Shown: positions 25,660-38,079, counted from the first letter of the stretch. The stretch is DNA of 64,000 nt from Alcanivorax sp. (GCA_017794945.1 CP051239.1:2904692-2968691), one strand, 5' to 3'. A program made the numbers and translations. Notes: generated from the sequence alone by a model not told the origin.

Positions 25660-27879
25660 ATGCGATACTGGTTTTCCCCTGCGGCGATCATCGCGGCGGT
25701 CTGGAGTGGCCTTTGGTGGCCCCTGGCGGTGTTCGCGGGGCTGGCGCTCGCGGTGCCGCGCGGGCGTTGGTTTTGCCTGCTGCTGGCGTTGGCCTGGGCA
25801 CACGGGCTGGTGGCGCTGGAGCACGGGCTCCACCAGCGGCTGCCGGAACACCTGAACGGCACCACCCTGACCGTGGAGGCGCGTGTGGTGGGGCTGCCGG
25901 TTACCGATACGCGGCCCCGTTTCGGGCAGAAGGCCCGTCGCCAACGGATGATTCTGGACCTGCGCCTGGCCATCGACGAGCGCCCCTGGCCGGGCCGCCA
26001 CCGGGTCCGGGTCACGGCCTGGGCACCATTGCCCGCGTTGCGCGCCGGCGACCGGCTGCGCGGCAAGGTGCGCCTTTTCTTCCCCCACGGCTGGTACAAC
26101 CAGACCGGCCCCGACCGGGCCCGCTTCGATCTCGCCAACCGCATCGACGCCCGTGGCGTGCTTACGGCGGTGATCCGCCAGCGGGCGCGGCCGGACAGCC
26201 TGGACGCCCGTCGCGCCGGTCTGTCCCGGCACGTCGGGGAGCAGCTTTCCATTAGTCCCGCCGGTGCCGCGGTGATTCCGGCCCTGGTCACCGGCGACCG
26301 GCGGGGTCTGGATCCGCCGTTATGGCGGTTGTTCAGGGACCTCGGCACCGCTCACCTACTGGCTATTTCAGGGTTGCATTTGACCTTGGTCACCGGTCTG
26401 CTCTGGGGGCTGGGCCGCTGGCTGCTGGCGCCGCTGCTGTGGCTCGCGTGCCCGCCGGCGCGGCGCGTCAGCCTGCAGCAGTGGGCCTGGGCGCCGGCCC
26501 TGGCCGGGGCACTCGGCTACGCGGCGCTGGCGGGCTTCGCACTGCCCACCCAGCGCGCGCTGATCATGGTGTCGGTGCTGGCCGTCTGTCGGCTACGGCG
26601 GGCGCGGCCGGCGGCGGACACCGTGCTCGGGCTGGCGTTGCTGGCGGTGCTGCTTTGGCAGCCGCTGGCGGCGCTGTCCGCGGGGCTTTGGTTGTCGTTC
26701 ACGGCGGTGGCGGTGATCTTGCTGTTGATCGACGGCAGCCGCTGGCCGGTAATGGTCAGCCTGCCCCTGGTGATGGCGGTGCTGGGCGCCTGGTTGTTCG
26801 ATACCTGGGCCTGGTTGAGCCCGTTGGCGAATCTGTTGCTGGTGCCGCTGTTCAGCCTGCTGGTGGTGCCGGCGGCGCTGCTGGGCGCGGCGTTGGATGT
26901 GCCCGCCATTCTGTTGGCCGCCGCCACAGGCGTGGAGGCGTCGGTGTTGATGATGGAGGCGCTGCACGGGCTGCCATCGCCGCCGCTGGCGCCGGCGCCC
27001 GGTTGGGCCGGGCTGGCGTTACTGGCCTCGGCGTTGCTGTGGCTTTTGCCGGCGTGGCCCTGGCCGCGCCGGCTATTGCTGCTGGGATTGCTGCCCTGGT
27101 GGTTGCCCGGCGCCGAGCCGCCGGCCCGGGGCCAGCTGGATCTGATTGTTTTCGAGGTGGGGCAGGGGCAGGCGCTGGCGCTGCGTACCCAGCGCCACCT
27201 GGTGCTTTACGACCTGGGGCCGGGCTGGCCCGGCGGGTCGGCGGCGAAAAGCGTGCTGGTGCCCTGGCTGCGCCGCCACGGTCTGAGCCCGGACATCACT
27301 ATCGTCAGCCATGGCGACGGCGACCACGCCGGCGGCCTGGTGGACCTGGACCGGACCGGACGCCTGCTCAGCGGCGAGCCGGACCGGGTGGACGGCGCGC
27401 GACCCTGCCGGGCCGGGCAGCAATGGCGGTTCGACGACGTGCGCTTCAAGGTGCTGTGGCCACCCGACGGGTCGTACCAGGGCAACGCCGCCAGCTGCGT
27501 GCTGCGGGTGGACGCCCTGGGCGCCAGTGCCCTGCTCACCGGCGATATCACCAAACAGGTGGAATACCGGTTGCTGGGGCGCGTGGCTCCGGTGACGGTG
27601 CTGCAGCTTGCCCATCACGGTAGCGGCTCTTCCTCGTCAAACGCCTGGTTACGGGCCGTGTCGCCGCGCTGGGCGGTGGCCTCGATGGGCTACGCCAACC
27701 GTTTCGATCACCCCGACCCGGACGTGGTCGACCGGCTGGAAGCGGCCGGCATCACGCTTCTGCGCACCGACCGGACCGGCATGATTGTGTTTCGCCTGGG
27801 CGGCCCTGATAATGCCGCGCTTATAACAAAGTGGCGCCGGGCCCATGGTCGGCCCTGGCACCGCGAGCCGGAACTGTGA
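25660..27879 (+). CDS. comEC: ComEC/Rec2 DNA uptake channel
   Basis: The 739-residue protein has an N-terminal domain of about 200 residues with an OB-like part ('LRAGDRLRGKVRLFFPHGW'). The competence domain follows with many membrane segments ('LGTAHLLAISGLHLTLVTGL', the strongest family motif). A C-terminal metallo-beta-lactamase-like domain starts near residue 500 ('VFEVGQGQALAL', 'IVSHGDGDHAGGLV', 'LQLAHHGSGSSSS'). It carries single-stranded DNA across the inner membrane during natural transformation. The lactamase-like domain retains the HxDxDH metal motif as HGDGDH. The gene is intact and of normal length; pilZ elsewhere in the window is consistent with the presence of type IV pili. Confidence 0.94.
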   Translation: MRYWFSPAAIIAAVWSGLWWPLAVFAGLALAVPRGRWFCLLLALAWAHGLVALEHGLHQRLPEHLNGTTLTVEARVVGLPVTDTRPRFGQKARRQRMILDLRLAIDERPWPGRHRVRVTAWAPLPALRAGDRLRGKVRLFFPHGWYNQTGPDRARFDLANRIDARGVLTAVIRQRARPDSLDARRAGLSRHVGEQLSISPAGAAVIPALVTGDRRGLDPPLWRLFRDLGTAHLLAISGLHLTLVTGLLWGLGRWLLAPLLWLACPPARRVSLQQWAWAPALAGALGYAALAGFALPTQRALIMVSVLAVCRLRRARPAADTVLGLALLAVLLWQPLAALSAGLWLSFTAVAVILLLIDGSRWPVMVSLPLVMAVLGAWLFDTWAWLSPLANLLLVPLFSLLVVPAALLGAALDVPAILLAAATGVEASVLMMEALHGLPSPPLAPAPGWAGLALLASALLWLLPAWPWPRRLLLLGLLPWWLPGAEPPARGQLDLIVFEVGQGQALALRTQRHLVLYDLGPGWPGGSAAKSVLVPWLRRHGLSPDITIVSHGDGDHAGGLVDLDRTGRLLSGEPDRVDGARPCRAGQQWRFDDVRFKVLWPPDGSYQGNAASCVLRVDALGASALLTGDITKQVEYRLLGRVAPVTVLQLAHHGSGSSSSNAWLRAVSPRWAVASMGYANRFDHPDPDVVDRLEAAGITLLRTDRTGMIVFRLGGPDNAALITKWRRAHGRPWHREPEL

Positions 27880-27894
27880 AAAGGGGATCGCAAC

Positions 27895-28536
27895 GTGCAG
27901 GATCTTGTGCAGTCCGGGGGCTGGATGATGCTCCCGATCCTGATCAGCTCGGTGGTGGCGCTGGCCATCGTCGGAGAGCGTTTCTGGACTCTGCGTCCGA
28001 GCAAGCTGGCACCGCCAGGCACCTTGCCGCAGGTGCGTGGCTGGCTGAAAAAGGGCCAGTTGAACGGGCAACGGCTCAAGGCGCTGCGCGAGGAGTCGCC
28101 GCTGGGGCGGATTCTCGCCACCGGGCTGGCCAATGCCCGCCATGGCCGCGACATCATGAAGGAAAGCATCCAGGAGGAGGCCACCGGCGTGGTCCACGAC
28201 CTGGAGAAGTACCTCTCCACGCTGGGTTCGATCGCGGCCATCGCGCCGTTGCTCGGGCTGCTGGGCACGGTGATCGGCATGATCGACGTGTTCGCCGCGA
28301 TCATGATGCACGGCACCGGCGACGCGGCGCAGTTGGCCGGGGGGATCTCCCAGGCGCTGCTCACCACCGCCGCCGGCCTGGTGGTGGCGATCCCGGCGAT
28401 CTTTTTCCATCGCTTTTTCGTGCGCCGGGTGGAGGAAATCACCGTGGGCATGGAGCAGAGCGCCGTGCACCTGGTCGACCTGGTCCACGGTGAGCGCGAG
28501 GCGACGCCGGGACAGACTCCTGGAGAGAAGACGTGA
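27895..28536 (+). CDS. ExbB/TolQ/MotA-family proton channel protein
   Basis: The 213-residue protein starts with GTG after AAGGGG. It has three membrane segments; 'ATGVVHDLEKYLSTLGSIAA' followed by 'LLGLLGTVIGMIDVF' and 'GISQALLTTAAGLVVAIPAI' are the ExbB/TolQ core, with the conserved Thr in the pore helices. With the ExbD/TolR-like protein encoded next, it forms a proton-driven motor. In pseudomonads a pair like this precedes lpxK and kdsB. Its partner envelope process is unknown; no TonB or TolA gene is adjacent. Confidence 0.9.
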   Translation: MQDLVQSGGWMMLPILISSVVALAIVGERFWTLRPSKLAPPGTLPQVRGWLKKGQLNGQRLKALREESPLGRILATGLANARHGRDIMKESIQEEATGVVHDLEKYLSTLGSIAAIAPLLGLLGTVIGMIDVFAAIMMHGTGDAAQLAGGISQALLTTAAGLVVAIPAIFFHRFFVRRVEEITVGMEQSAVHLVDLVHGEREATPGQTPGEKT

Positions 28537-28954
28537 AGTTCCCGCGCCCGCGCCAGGAAGAGATCAGCGTCAATCTGACGCCGCTGATCGACGTGGTGTT
28601 CCTGCTGCTGATCTTTTTCATGGTCTCCACTACCTTTACCCGTGAGACTCAGCTCTCGCTGACTCTGCCGGAAGCGCAGGGCATGCCGCCGGAGACCCCG
28701 GCGCAGGCGGTGGAGGTGCTGGTCTCGCCGCTTGGGGAATACCTGATCAACGGTGAAAAACTCACCGACAACACCGACGCGGGCCTGCGTTCGGCGCTGC
28801 TCCGACTGGGGCAGGACAAAGCCGCCTTGCCGATGATCATCACCGCCGACGCCAACGCCAGCTATCAGGCGGTGGTGCGGGTGATGGATGTGGCCGGGCA
28901 GTTGGGCTTTGATAAGCTGTCGCTGACCACCCGTGAAGCCGACGAAGAGGGCCA

Positions 28955-28958
<4 letters not shown>
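28533..28958 (+). CDS. ExbD/TolR-family protein
   Basis: The 141-residue protein has 'EEISVNLTPLIDVVFLLLIF', where the aspartate of the single membrane helix is the proton-carrying residue of ExbD/TolR. A periplasmic domain follows ('MIITADANASYQAVVRVMDV'). The GTG start overlaps the end of the ExbB-like gene by four bases, and its own stop overlaps msbA (ATGA). Together the pair probably couples proton flow to an envelope task that works alongside lipid A export. Confidence 0.92.
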
Positions 28959-30695
<1,737 letters not shown>

Positions 30696-30703
<8 letters not shown>

Positions 30704-31685
30704 TTGGCGCCGCCGCGTGGAGCGCGGCTGGTACGAAGGCAGCGTCTGGTTGACGCCGCTGCGCCCGCTGGGTTGGCTGGTGGGGCGCGTGGCCGGTCGC
30801 CGGCTGCGGCGCTTCCGGCGGCGCGCCGAGCGGCCGCCGGTGCCGGTGCTGGTGGTGGGTAACGTGGCCGTGGGTGGCACCGGCAAGACGCCGCTGGTGA
30901 TCGCGCTGGCCCGGCGTGCCCGAGAGCGCGGCTTGACCCCGGCGGTGATCTCCCGGGGCTATGGCGGCCAGGCGGACGCCTACCCGCGCGTGGTGGCACT
31001 GGACGACGACCCCGGTGAAGTGGGTGACGAGCCGCTGCTGATCGCCCGCCGCGCGGCGGTTCCGGTGGTGCTGGACCCCCAGCGCGACCGTGCTCTGCGG
31101 CGGGCGATCGCGGACTTCCAGCCGGATCTGGTAATCAGCGACGACGGCCTGCAGCACTATGCGTTGCCGCGCTCCAGTGAGGTGGTGGTGATCGACGCCC
31201 GCCGTGGCCTCGGTAATCAACGCTGCCTGCCGGCCGGCCCGCTGCGTGAGCCGGCGGCCCGCCTTTCCCAGGTGGATTTCCTGGTCGCCAACGGCGGCGC
31301 CTGGCCCGGCGCCGCCACCATGCATCTGGTGCCCGGCGATCTGGTGCGGCTGCGCGACGGCGAGACCCTGGATGCGGCCACGTTCCGCGAACGTTACGGG
31401 GCGGTGCACGGCGTCGCCGGCATCGGTAATCCGGAGCGCTTTTTCCGCACTCTCGCCTTGCTCGGCCTGGCGGTTACCCCGCACGCCTTCGCCGACCATC
31501 ATGGCTTCACCGCCGAGGACCTGGACTTCGCTGACGGGCGGCCGGTGATCATGACCGAAAAAGATGCGGTAAAATGCCGCGATTTCGACGATCCGCGCCT
31601 GTGGATGCTGCCGGTGCACGCCAATTTGCCGCCGGCCACCCTGGACGCCATGATTGATCGTGCATTGCAATCGCAGCCTCTGTAA
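30696..31685 (+). CDS. lpxK: Tetraacyldisaccharide 4'-kinase
   Basis: The 329-residue protein has the P-loop '[20 protein letters not shown]' near residue 50, with the GGTGKTP motif specific to LpxK, and 'VISRGYGGQ' and 'DDGLQHYAL' downstream. It phosphorylates the 4' position of the lipid A precursor at the inner-membrane surface. A hydrophobic N-terminal helix is present but weak. The ATG lies eight bases inside msbA. kdsB follows after eight bases, with no Trm112-like gene between, unlike many relatives. Confidence 0.94.
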
Positions 31686-31693
31686 GGACAGCT

Positions 31694-32473
31694 ATGAGTT
31701 TCTATGTGGTAGTGCCGGCGCGGTACGCGTCCTCGCGCCTGCCGGGAAAGCCGCTGGCGGATCTGGCCGGCCGGCCGATGGTGGCCCGGGTGGCGGAACG
31801 CTGCGCTAAAAGCGGCGCCGCGCGGGTGCTGGTGGCCACCGACGACGAGCGGGTGCGCGACGCGGTGGGCGATCAGTGCGAGGTGGTGATGACCCGCGCC
31901 GATCATCCCTCCGGCACGGACCGGCTGCAGGAAGTGGCGGAGCAGCTGGGCCTGGCCGACGACGACATCGTGGTGAATGTGCAGGGCGACGAGCCGCTGA
32001 TCCCGCCCGCCGTGATCGACCAGGTGGCGGAGAACCTGGCCGGCCACCCGGAGTGCCGCATGGCCACGCTGTGCGAACCCATCGAGCGCGGCATTGATCT
32101 GTTCAACCCCAACGTTTGCAAGGTGGTGTTTGACGCCAATGGGCGCGCCCTGTACTTCTCGCGGGCGCCGATTCCCTGGCATCGCGATGCCTTCAGCCGG
32201 CAACCGAACCCGCACGATATCGATATGGATCCTGGCCACTGGTGGCGTCATATCGGTATTTACGCCTATCGGGTCGGCTTCCTGCACCAGTTCGTGAGCT
32301 GGGAGCCGGCCTCCATGGAAATGCACGAATCCCTGGAGCAGTTGCGGGCCCTGGCCAACGGCGTCGCCATCCACGTGGCACCGGCCCGGGAGCCGGTGCC
32401 CGGCGGGGTCGACACGGACATGGATCTGCAGCGCATGCGCCGCTACCTGCGCGAGGAGGAAAACCGCGGATGA
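31694..32473 (+). CDS. kdsB: 3-deoxy-manno-octulosonate cytidylyltransferase
   Basis: The 259-residue enzyme opens '[20 protein letters not shown]', the CTP-binding signature of KdsB. It also has '[16 protein letters not shown]' (metal-binding Asp) and '[16 protein letters not shown]'. It makes CMP-KDO for the inner core of lipopolysaccharide. Length is normal. AAGGACAGC precedes the ATG. The stop overlaps the phosphatase gene (ATGA). Confidence 0.95.
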   Translation: MSFYVVVPARYASSRLPGKPLADLAGRPMVARVAERCAKSGAARVLVATDDERVRDAVGDQCEVVMTRADHPSGTDRLQEVAEQLGLADDDIVVNVQGDEPLIPPAVIDQVAENLAGHPECRMATLCEPIERGIDLFNPNVCKVVFDANGRALYFSRAPIPWHRDAFSRQPNPHDIDMDPGHWWRHIGIYAYRVGFLHQFVSWEPASMEMHESLEQLRALANGVAIHVAPAREPVPGGVDTDMDLQRMRRYLREEENRG

Positions 32474-32958
32474 CGTCGCTGTCGATACTGTTTGTTTGCC
32501 TGGGCAACATCTGCCGCTCGCCCACCGCCGAAGCGGTGTTCCGGCAACGGGTGCGGGACGCCGGCCTGGGCGACCGCCTTCATATTGAAAGCGCCGGCAC
32601 CGGCGACTGGCATATTGGCCGGCCGCCGGACCGGCGCGCCAGCGCCGCCGCGGCCGAGCGCGGCTATCCCATGGACGATCTGCGCGCGCGCCAGGTGAGC
32701 GCCGATGATTTCCGCCACTTCGATTACATCCTGGCCATGGATAACAGCAACCTGGCCGACCTGCGCGCGCTCGACCCGGGCCCCGGCATCGCCCGCGAGG
32801 GCCTGATACTGGCGCGCTTCCTGGATGTGCTCGGCGATGACGGCCCGGGCGAAGTGCCGGACCCATACTACGGCGACGAGGACGGCTTCGGCCACGTGCT
32901 CAACCTGGTGGAGCGCGCCAGTGATCTGTGGCTGGCGCGGTTGCGGGAGCGGCTGTGA
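32470..32958 (+). CDS. Low-molecular-weight protein-tyrosine phosphatase
   Basis: The 162-residue protein has the catalytic loop '[19 protein letters not shown]' (C-x5-R-S) at its N-terminus and the acid in '[13 protein letters not shown]' (DPYY) near residue 137, the complete active site of this phosphatase class. Relatives dephosphorylate tyrosine kinases of capsule export (Wzb/Etp) or have broader roles. No such kinase is nearby. Its place between kdsB and murB is conserved in pseudomonads. Both ends overlap neighbouring genes by four bases. Confidence 0.93.
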   Translation: MTSLSILFVCLGNICRSPTAEAVFRQRVRDAGLGDRLHIESAGTGDWHIGRPPDRRASAAAAERGYPMDDLRARQVSADDFRHFDYILAMDNSNLADLRALDPGPGIAREGLILARFLDVLGDDGPGEVPDPYYGDEDGFGHVLNLVERASDLWLARLRERL

Positions 32959-33965
32959 TCGAACACGACGCCGACCTGAGCGGCGCCAACACCCTGGCGC
33001 TGCCGGCCCGCGCGGAGCGGCTGGCGCGCCCGGTGGATGTGGCCGCGCTGGGCGAGCTGCTGGCCGGGCGCGACCCGGCCGAGCCGCTTTACGTGCTCGG
33101 CGAGGGCAGCAATGTGGTGTTGCGCGGCGACCTGCCCGGGCTCACGGTGATCCCGGCCTTCGATGGCATCGACTACCTGGATGAGACGGCGGAGCAGGTG
33201 CGGGTGCGCGTTGGCGCCGGCGTGGTCTGGGACCGGCTGGTGGCGGACACCGTGGCGCGCGGCTGGGGCGGCCTGGAAAACCTGTCCCTGATTCCCGGCA
33301 CCGCCGGCGCCGCGCCGTTTCAGAACATCGGCGCCTACGGCGTGGAGCTGGCCGATTGCCTGGAAAGCGTGGACACCGTGGCCGTGGCCGACGGCCGGGC
33401 AGGGTGCTTCCGCGCCGATCAATGCGAATTCGACTACCGCGACAGCCTGTTCAAGAGCCGCCGACGGGGCGAGTTCATCATCACCGGCCTTACCCTGCGG
33501 CTACACCGCCATGGCGCCCGCCGGGTGGATTACGGTGGTCTGGCCGAGCGCTTCGCCGGCCAGGACCCGCGCACCCTGGAACCGGCCACGGTGCGGGCGG
33601 CGGTAATCGAACTGCGGCAAAGCAAGCTGCCCGACCCGGGTGTACTGCCCAACGCCGGCAGCTTTTTCAAGAATCCGGTGGTCAGCGCGGCGGAGCTGGA
33701 GCGCCTGAAAGCCCGTCACCCGAAGCTGGTGTCCTTCCCGCACCCGGACGGCGCCAAGCTGGCCGCCGGCTGGCTGATCGAGGACGCCGGCTGGAAGGGC
33801 CGCCGGCTGGGGCCGGTGGGCATGCACCGGGACCAGGCCCTGGTGCTGGTGAATCACGGCGGCGCGCGCGCCGACGACGTGCTGGCTCTGGCCGCGGCGG
33901 TACGCGAGGACGTTCTCGACCGCTTCGGCGTAACACTGGAACAGGAGCCGGTGGCGTTGCCCTGA
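32955..33965 (+). CDS. murB: UDP-N-acetylenolpyruvoylglucosamine reductase
   Basis: The 336-residue protein starts at GTG overlapping the phosphatase stop (GTGA). FAD-binding sequences 'NTLALPARAERL', 'VLGEGSNVVLRGDLPGL' and 'LSLIPGTAGAAPFQNIGAYG' are present. 'CEFDYRDSLFKSRR' carries the catalytic Ser in the type I MurB form, and 'GSFFKNPVV' is the second signature. The enzyme completes UDP-MurNAc synthesis for peptidoglycan. An in-frame ATG nine codons upstream lies in the preceding gene and is less likely. It is the last gene of the operon before a strong terminator. Confidence 0.94.
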   Translation: MIEHDADLSGANTLALPARAERLARPVDVAALGELLAGRDPAEPLYVLGEGSNVVLRGDLPGLTVIPAFDGIDYLDETAEQVRVRVGAGVVWDRLVADTVARGWGGLENLSLIPGTAGAAPFQNIGAYGVELADCLESVDTVAVADGRAGCFRADQCEFDYRDSLFKSRRRGEFIITGLTLRLHRHGARRVDYGGLAERFAGQDPRTLEPATVRAAVIELRQSKLPDPGVLPNAGSFFKNPVVSAAELERLKARHPKLVSFPHPDGAKLAAGWLIEDAGWKGRRLGPVGMHRDQALVLVNHGGARADDVLALAAAVREDVLDRFGVTLEQEPVALP

Positions 33966-34016
33966 ATAGAGGTCGGCCTGTCTATCAGGCGCCGTCCACG
34001 GATTAATGACCGGACC

Positions 34017-34047
34017 AAAAAAAACCGCCCCGAAGGGCGGTTTTTTT
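34017..34047. terminator. Bidirectional intrinsic terminator between murB and rne
   Basis: A CCGCCC-CGAA-GGGCGG stem-loop is flanked by an A-run on the left and a T-run on the right, so it can stop transcripts from both directions. It lies about 50 bases after murB and 27 bases beyond the rne stop. Confidence 0.9.
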
Positions 34048-34073
34048 ATGGGTGTGACCGTCAAATGGACCGA

Positions 34074-37000
34074 TCAGGCACCGGGATTGCCGTCGCCGGA
34101 ATTTTCCCGGTCGGCCTGTTCCGCCTGTTGCTGACGGCGGCGCAGGCGCGGGTCATTGCTGGCGCGCCCGGCCGGGCGCTCCGGCGCCACCGGCTTGCTG
34201 AACGCCGGGGTGGCCGGCTGCTCGGCTCCGCCGGTCTCCGCCTCGGCCGGCGCTTGCTCGGCCGGTGCGGGCTTGGCGGCGGCTTTGCGTTCCGGCTGCG
34301 GTACCGGCTGGCCCGGTTTACGGTCACGCGGGTCGTTGCCGGCACGGCGGGTCGGATCCGACGTCGTTGAAGGGGCCTGCTCGGAAGAAGGCGCCTCCGC
34401 CTTGGGTGAAGGTTCTTCCGCTTTTGCCGCCGCTTCGGCCTTGGCAGAGGGCGCTTCCTCCTTCGCTGAGGGCGCTTCGTGCTTCGCTGAGGGCTCTTCC
34501 GTTCTCGCCGAGGGCGCTTCAGCCTTCGCTGACGGCTCTTCAGATTTCGCTGACGGCTCCTCAACTTTCGCTGACGGCGCCTCTTTCTCAGGGGCTTCTT
34601 CCGCCTTGGCTGACGGCGCCTCTACCTTGGCTGATGGCTCTTCCACCTTAGCTGACGGCTCTTCCACCTTAGCCGTGGGCTTCTCTGCTTTCGCGGACGG
34701 TTTTTCCGCCTTGGCCGAAGGCTGCTCTGCCTTCTCTGATGGCGCTTCAGCTTTGGCCGATTCCGGCGCCTTCGCCGAGGGCTGTTCAGTTTTAGCTGAG
34801 GGTTTTTCTACCTTCGCTGAGGGCTTTTCCTCCTTCGCTGAAGGCTCTTCCTCCCTCGCTGAGGGCTCTTCCCCCTTCGCTGAGGGCTCTTCCCCCTTAG
34901 CCGACGGCGCTTCCTGGCTGGCGGGCTCCTGCGCTTTGGCTGCAGGGGCCTCGGCGGCGGGCGCCGGGGTGGCCTTGGGCTGCTCTTCCTGACGGGCGGC
35001 GGCGGCCTGGGGCGCCTGAGCCTCGGTGGCCTGTTCCGCGCTCGGCTTGGCCACGGCGGTTTCCGGCTCGCCGTGCTCTTCGGCGGGTACCAGCTTGGCC
35101 TTGGGCGGACGGCTGTCACCACGCTCCTGATCACGGCCGGGGGTGTTGTCCTCGGACGTCATGCGCGGCGGCGGGCCCCCGGCGGTGGTCTGGTCGTTGC
35201 TCTGGGCGCCTTTATCCTGGGGCGCTTTGTCCTGGGCGCCGGGGCGCTGACGCTCGCGCAGGGGGCGGTCGTCCTTGCTGTCGGTGCGGCGCTGGGCCTT
35301 GGGGCCGTCGTCCTTGCGCGGGCCTTTGCCGGCGCCGCCTTTGGGTTCGCCCTTATTGTCCTGCTTGGCGTCCTGTTTGGACTCTGGCTTGCCGGCGTCG
35401 GCGCTTTTCTGGTTGTCGCCACGAATGTCGGCGCGACCTTCGCCATTGCGGTTGTCACCGCCGCGGTTGCCGCCACGGCCGCCACGACGGTTGCGTCCGC
35501 CACGGCGGTTGCCGCCGTCGCTCTTACCGTCCTGGTTGTCGTCCTTGCGGTTCTCTCCACGGCTCTCTCCGCGGTTCTCTCCACCGCGACCTTCGCCGCC
35601 CCGGTTGTCGCCGTCGGCGTTCCGGTTGCGGTTGCCGCCGTTACGGCGGCCGCCACGGCGATTATCACCGCCACGGTTGTTGGTGCCCCGGGCGTCGGCC
35701 TTGCCGTCCCGGTTCTGGCGGTTGCCGCGCTGGCCGTCGCGCTTGCCGTCAAGCTGTTGTTTCTCGTCCTCGGAGGCGCTGAACAGCGCCGCCAGCCAGG
35801 TGAAGAAACGGGCCAGCAGGCCCGGCTCCAGCGGCGGCTTGGGCGCGCTGGCGGGTTTCTTGGAGGGCGCCTTGGTGGCGGCTTCCGGTTTCGGTTCCGG
35901 CTGCGGCTTGGGCGGCGGCGGCGCGGTATCCGGCGCCACCAGCTTCACCGCCGGCTCCTGGGTTTTGATTTCCGTGTCCTGGGCGGACAGGGTGGCCGGG
36001 TCCTGCTGGCCTTCCAGCAGTTCCAGTTCGTGGCTCACCTGGGCCTTGGTCTGGTCGTCGCGGATGCGCTCGACCTGGAAGTGCGGGGTTTCCAGGTTGG
36101 GGTTGGGGATAATCAGCACGCGCACCTTGTGGATGCTCTCGATTTCCCGAAGCACCGGGCGCTTTTCGTTGAGCAGGTAGGTGGCCACGGCCACCGGCAC
36201 CTGGGCCTGGATTTCCCCGGTGCGCTCCTTCATCACCTCTTCCTCGATTAGGCGGAGGATGCTCAAGGCCAGGGATTTCACGTCACGGATATGGCCCAGG
36301 CCGTCGCAGCGCGGGCACACGATGCTGGAGGTTTCACCCAGGCTGGGGCGCAACCGCTGGCGGGACAGCTCCAGCAGGCCGAAGCGGGAGATGCGGCCCA
36401 ATTGAATACGGGCACGGTCCGCTTCCAGGGCGTCGCGCATGCGGTTTTCCACTTCGCGCTGATTGCGCGCCGGGCCCATGTCGATGAAATCGACCACGAT
36501 CAGGCCGCCGATGTCCCGCAGGCGCAGCTGGCGGGCGATTTCTTCCGCCGCTTCCAGGTTGGTCTGCAGCGCGGTCTCCTCGATGTCGGCGCCCTTGGTG
36601 GCGCGCGAGGAGTTGATGTCGATGGACACCAGCGCTTCGGTGGGGTCGATGACGATGGAGCCGCCGGAGGGCAGTTTCACTTCGCGTTCGAAGGCGGTCT
36701 CGATCTGCGATTCGATCTGGTAACGGGAGAACAGCGGCGTGTCGTCGCTATACAGCTTCAGCTTGTGCTGAAAATCGGTCATCACCTGCTGCACGAACGC
36801 CTGGGCTTCGTTGTAGACCTTCTCGGAATCGATCAGAACTTCGCCGATGTCCTTGCGCAGGTAATCACGGATCGCGCGGATGATGACGTTGGATTCCTGG
36901 TACACCAGGAAGGGCGCTTTACGGGTTTCCGACGCCTCGGCGATGGAGCCCCACAGCTTGAGCAAATAGTTCAGGTCCCACTGCAGTTCCTCGGCGCTGC

Positions 37001-37526
37001 GGCCCAGGCCGGCGGTGCGCACGATCACGCCCATTTCGTCGGGGATATCCAGGCTGCCCAGCGCTTCCTTGAGTTGCTGGCGCTCCTCGCCCTCGATGCG
37101 GCGGGAAATGCCGCCGGCGCGGGGGTTGTTGGGCATCAGCACCAGGTAACGGCCGGCCAGGCTGATAAAGGTGGTGAGCGCGGCGCCTTTGTTGCCCCGT
37201 TCTTCCTTGTCCACCTGAATGATGATTTCCTGACCTTCCTTGATCACATCCTTGATATTGATGCGGCCCTGGATGTCCTTGGGGTCTTTCTGGAAGTACT
37301 GGCGGGAAATTTCCTTGAGGGGCAGGAAGCCGTGACGCTCGGCGCCGAAGTCCACGAAGGCGGCTTCCAGGGACGGTTCAATGCGGGTGATCTTGCCTTT
37401 GTAGATGTTGGCTTTTTTCTGTTCGCGGGTGCGATGCTCGATGTCCAGATCATAGAGTCTCTGGCCATCCACCAACGCCACCCGGACTTCTTCCGGATGG
37501 CTGGCGTTGATTAACATTCGTTTCAT
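34074..37526 (-). CDS. rne: Ribonuclease E
   Basis: This 1150-residue endonuclease organises the RNA degradosome. The catalytic half has an S1 domain (about 37-119, '[19 protein letters not shown]'), the DNase I-like domain with metal-binding aspartates in '[13 protein letters not shown]' (about 303) and '[11 protein letters not shown]' (about 346), and the Zn-link '[12 protein letters not shown]' at about 404. '[19 protein letters not shown]' near residue 570 matches the membrane-anchoring amphipathic helix of E. coli RNase E. A long R, G, N and D-rich RNA-binding stretch follows (about 590-760), then about 23 PSAK-type units (about 870-1048) and a basic, proline-rich end. The catalytic core is highly conserved; the tail is longer and more repetitive than usual. 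Confidence 0.96.
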   Translation of the reverse strand: MKRMLINASHPEEVRVALVDGQRLYDLDIEHRTREQKKANIYKGKITRIEPSLEAAFVDFGAERHGFLPLKEISRQYFQKDPKDIQGRINIKDVIKEGQEIIIQVDKEERGNKGAALTTFISLAGRYLVLMPNNPRAGGISRRIEGEERQQLKEALGSLDIPDEMGVIVRTAGLGRSAEELQWDLNYLLKLWGSIAEASETRKAPFLVYQESNVIIRAIRDYLRKDIGEVLIDSEKVYNEAQAFVQQVMTDFQHKLKLYSDDTPLFSRYQIESQIETAFEREVKLPSGGSIVIDPTEALVSIDINSSRATKGADIEETALQTNLEAAEEIARQLRLRDIGGLIVVDFIDMGPARNQREVENRMRDALEADRARIQLGRISRFGLLELSRQRLRPSLGETSSIVCPRCDGLGHIRDVKSLALSILRLIEEEVMKERTGEIQAQVPVAVATYLLNEKRPVLREIESIHKVRVLIIPNPNLETPHFQVERIRDDQTKAQVSHELELLEGQQDPATLSAQDTEIKTQEPAVKLVAPDTAPPPPKPQPEPKPEAATKAPSKKPASAPKPPLEPGLLARFFTWLAALFSASEDEKQQLDGKRDGQRGNRQNRDGKADARGTNNRGGDNRRGGRRNGGNRNRNADGDNRGGEGRGGENRGESRGENRKDDNQDGKSDGGNRRGGRNRRGGRGGNRGGDNRNGEGRADIRGDNQKSADAGKPESKQDAKQDNKGEPKGGAGKGPRKDDGPKAQRRTDSKDDRPLRERQRPGAQDKAPQDKGAQSNDQTTAGGPPPRMTSEDNTPGRDQERGDSRPPKAKLVPAEEHGEPETAVAKPSAEQATEAQAPQAAAARQEEQPKATPAPAAEAPAAKAQEPASQEAPSAKGEEPSAKGEEPSAREEEPSAKEEKPSAKVEKPSAKTEQPSAKAPESAKAEAPSEKAEQPSAKAEKPSAKAEKPTAKVEEPSAKVEEPSAKVEAPSAKAEEAPEKEAPSAKVEEPSAKSEEPSAKAEAPSARTEEPSAKHEAPSAKEEAPSAKAEAAAKAEEPSPKAEAPSSEQAPSTTSDPTRRAGNDPRDRKPGQPVPQPERKAAAKPAPAEQAPAEAETGGAEQPATPAFSKPVAPERPAGRASNDPRLRRRQQQAEQADRENSGDGNPGA
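34381..34918 (-). repeat. Degenerate 21-bp tandem repeats encoding PSAKxEE units
   Basis: About 23 units of roughly seven residues (PSAK, PSAR, PTAK or PSPK followed by x-E-x) run through the tail of RNase E. At DNA level the unit is about 21 bp and several neighbours are near identical (for example GCTGAGGGCTCTTCC), suggesting expansion by slippage or recombination. The units are charged, proline-punctuated and probably disordered. Confidence 0.85.
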
Positions 37527-38073
37527 TGTTGTGCTACCACAAGGTTCGTGGCGGCATGCAGCGGGCCGGTATCAATACCGGTATCAGACCTCTTGCCCTG
37601 GTGGGGAGGTGGAAGAGTGGCGAGCAGGCAATGCTCACGCGTGGCGGCGCTGGGCGCTCGGACGACGTTGGTAATCTGCCTGTCTTCTACCTTTCCTGTT
37701 CCTCTCCGGGCTTGTGAAGTTGTGCCGTTGGCGTTGCTGGCGGGGCCTTGGCCCCTCTATCCGCGTTACGCTGTGCCCGGCGCGTCAAACGCGCCGGGCC
37801 GGGTAAACTTTACCGTCTGTGTACCGGTTGGGGTGTCGGCAAGGGGCGCTATTGGCGCTGCTCGCCGGCAACCCGGCTATGTCTTCGACCTGTGCCGCAG
37901 ACCACCTGGTGTTGGTTGTCGGTAATCCGCCGGGGAGTTGTGTTGCCGCCGGGGGATTGGCTGCAGCGTCGGGGCCTTTCGGGCCCGTTCGATTCTTGTC
38001 GGGCGGGCTGGCGGGTGTTGGTGTACCGACGGCGAATGGTCGCTGCGCGTCGCCGTTGGCCAGCCCGGGCCGA
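37527..38073 (-). promoter_or_regulatory. Long rne 5' leader, probable autoregulatory region
   Basis: If the promoter at 38080-38109 is right, rne has a leader of about 547 bases. It contains a 10-bp GC hairpin (arms 37775-37784 and 37790-37799, loop five bases), a second hairpin GGGGCC-TT-GGCCCC (37742-37755) and no credible gene on either strand. E. coli rne has a 361-base leader whose hairpins let RNase E destroy its own message. A similar use here is inference from position and length. Confidence 0.5.
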
Positions 38074-38079
38074 CGGCTG

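Noticed and set aside
34381..36251. Long plus-strand open frames opposite rne encoding alanine/valine/serine-rich proteins
   Set aside because: They mirror the repetitive RNase E tail and are low-complexity. The minus frame has a clear RNase E with all motifs.
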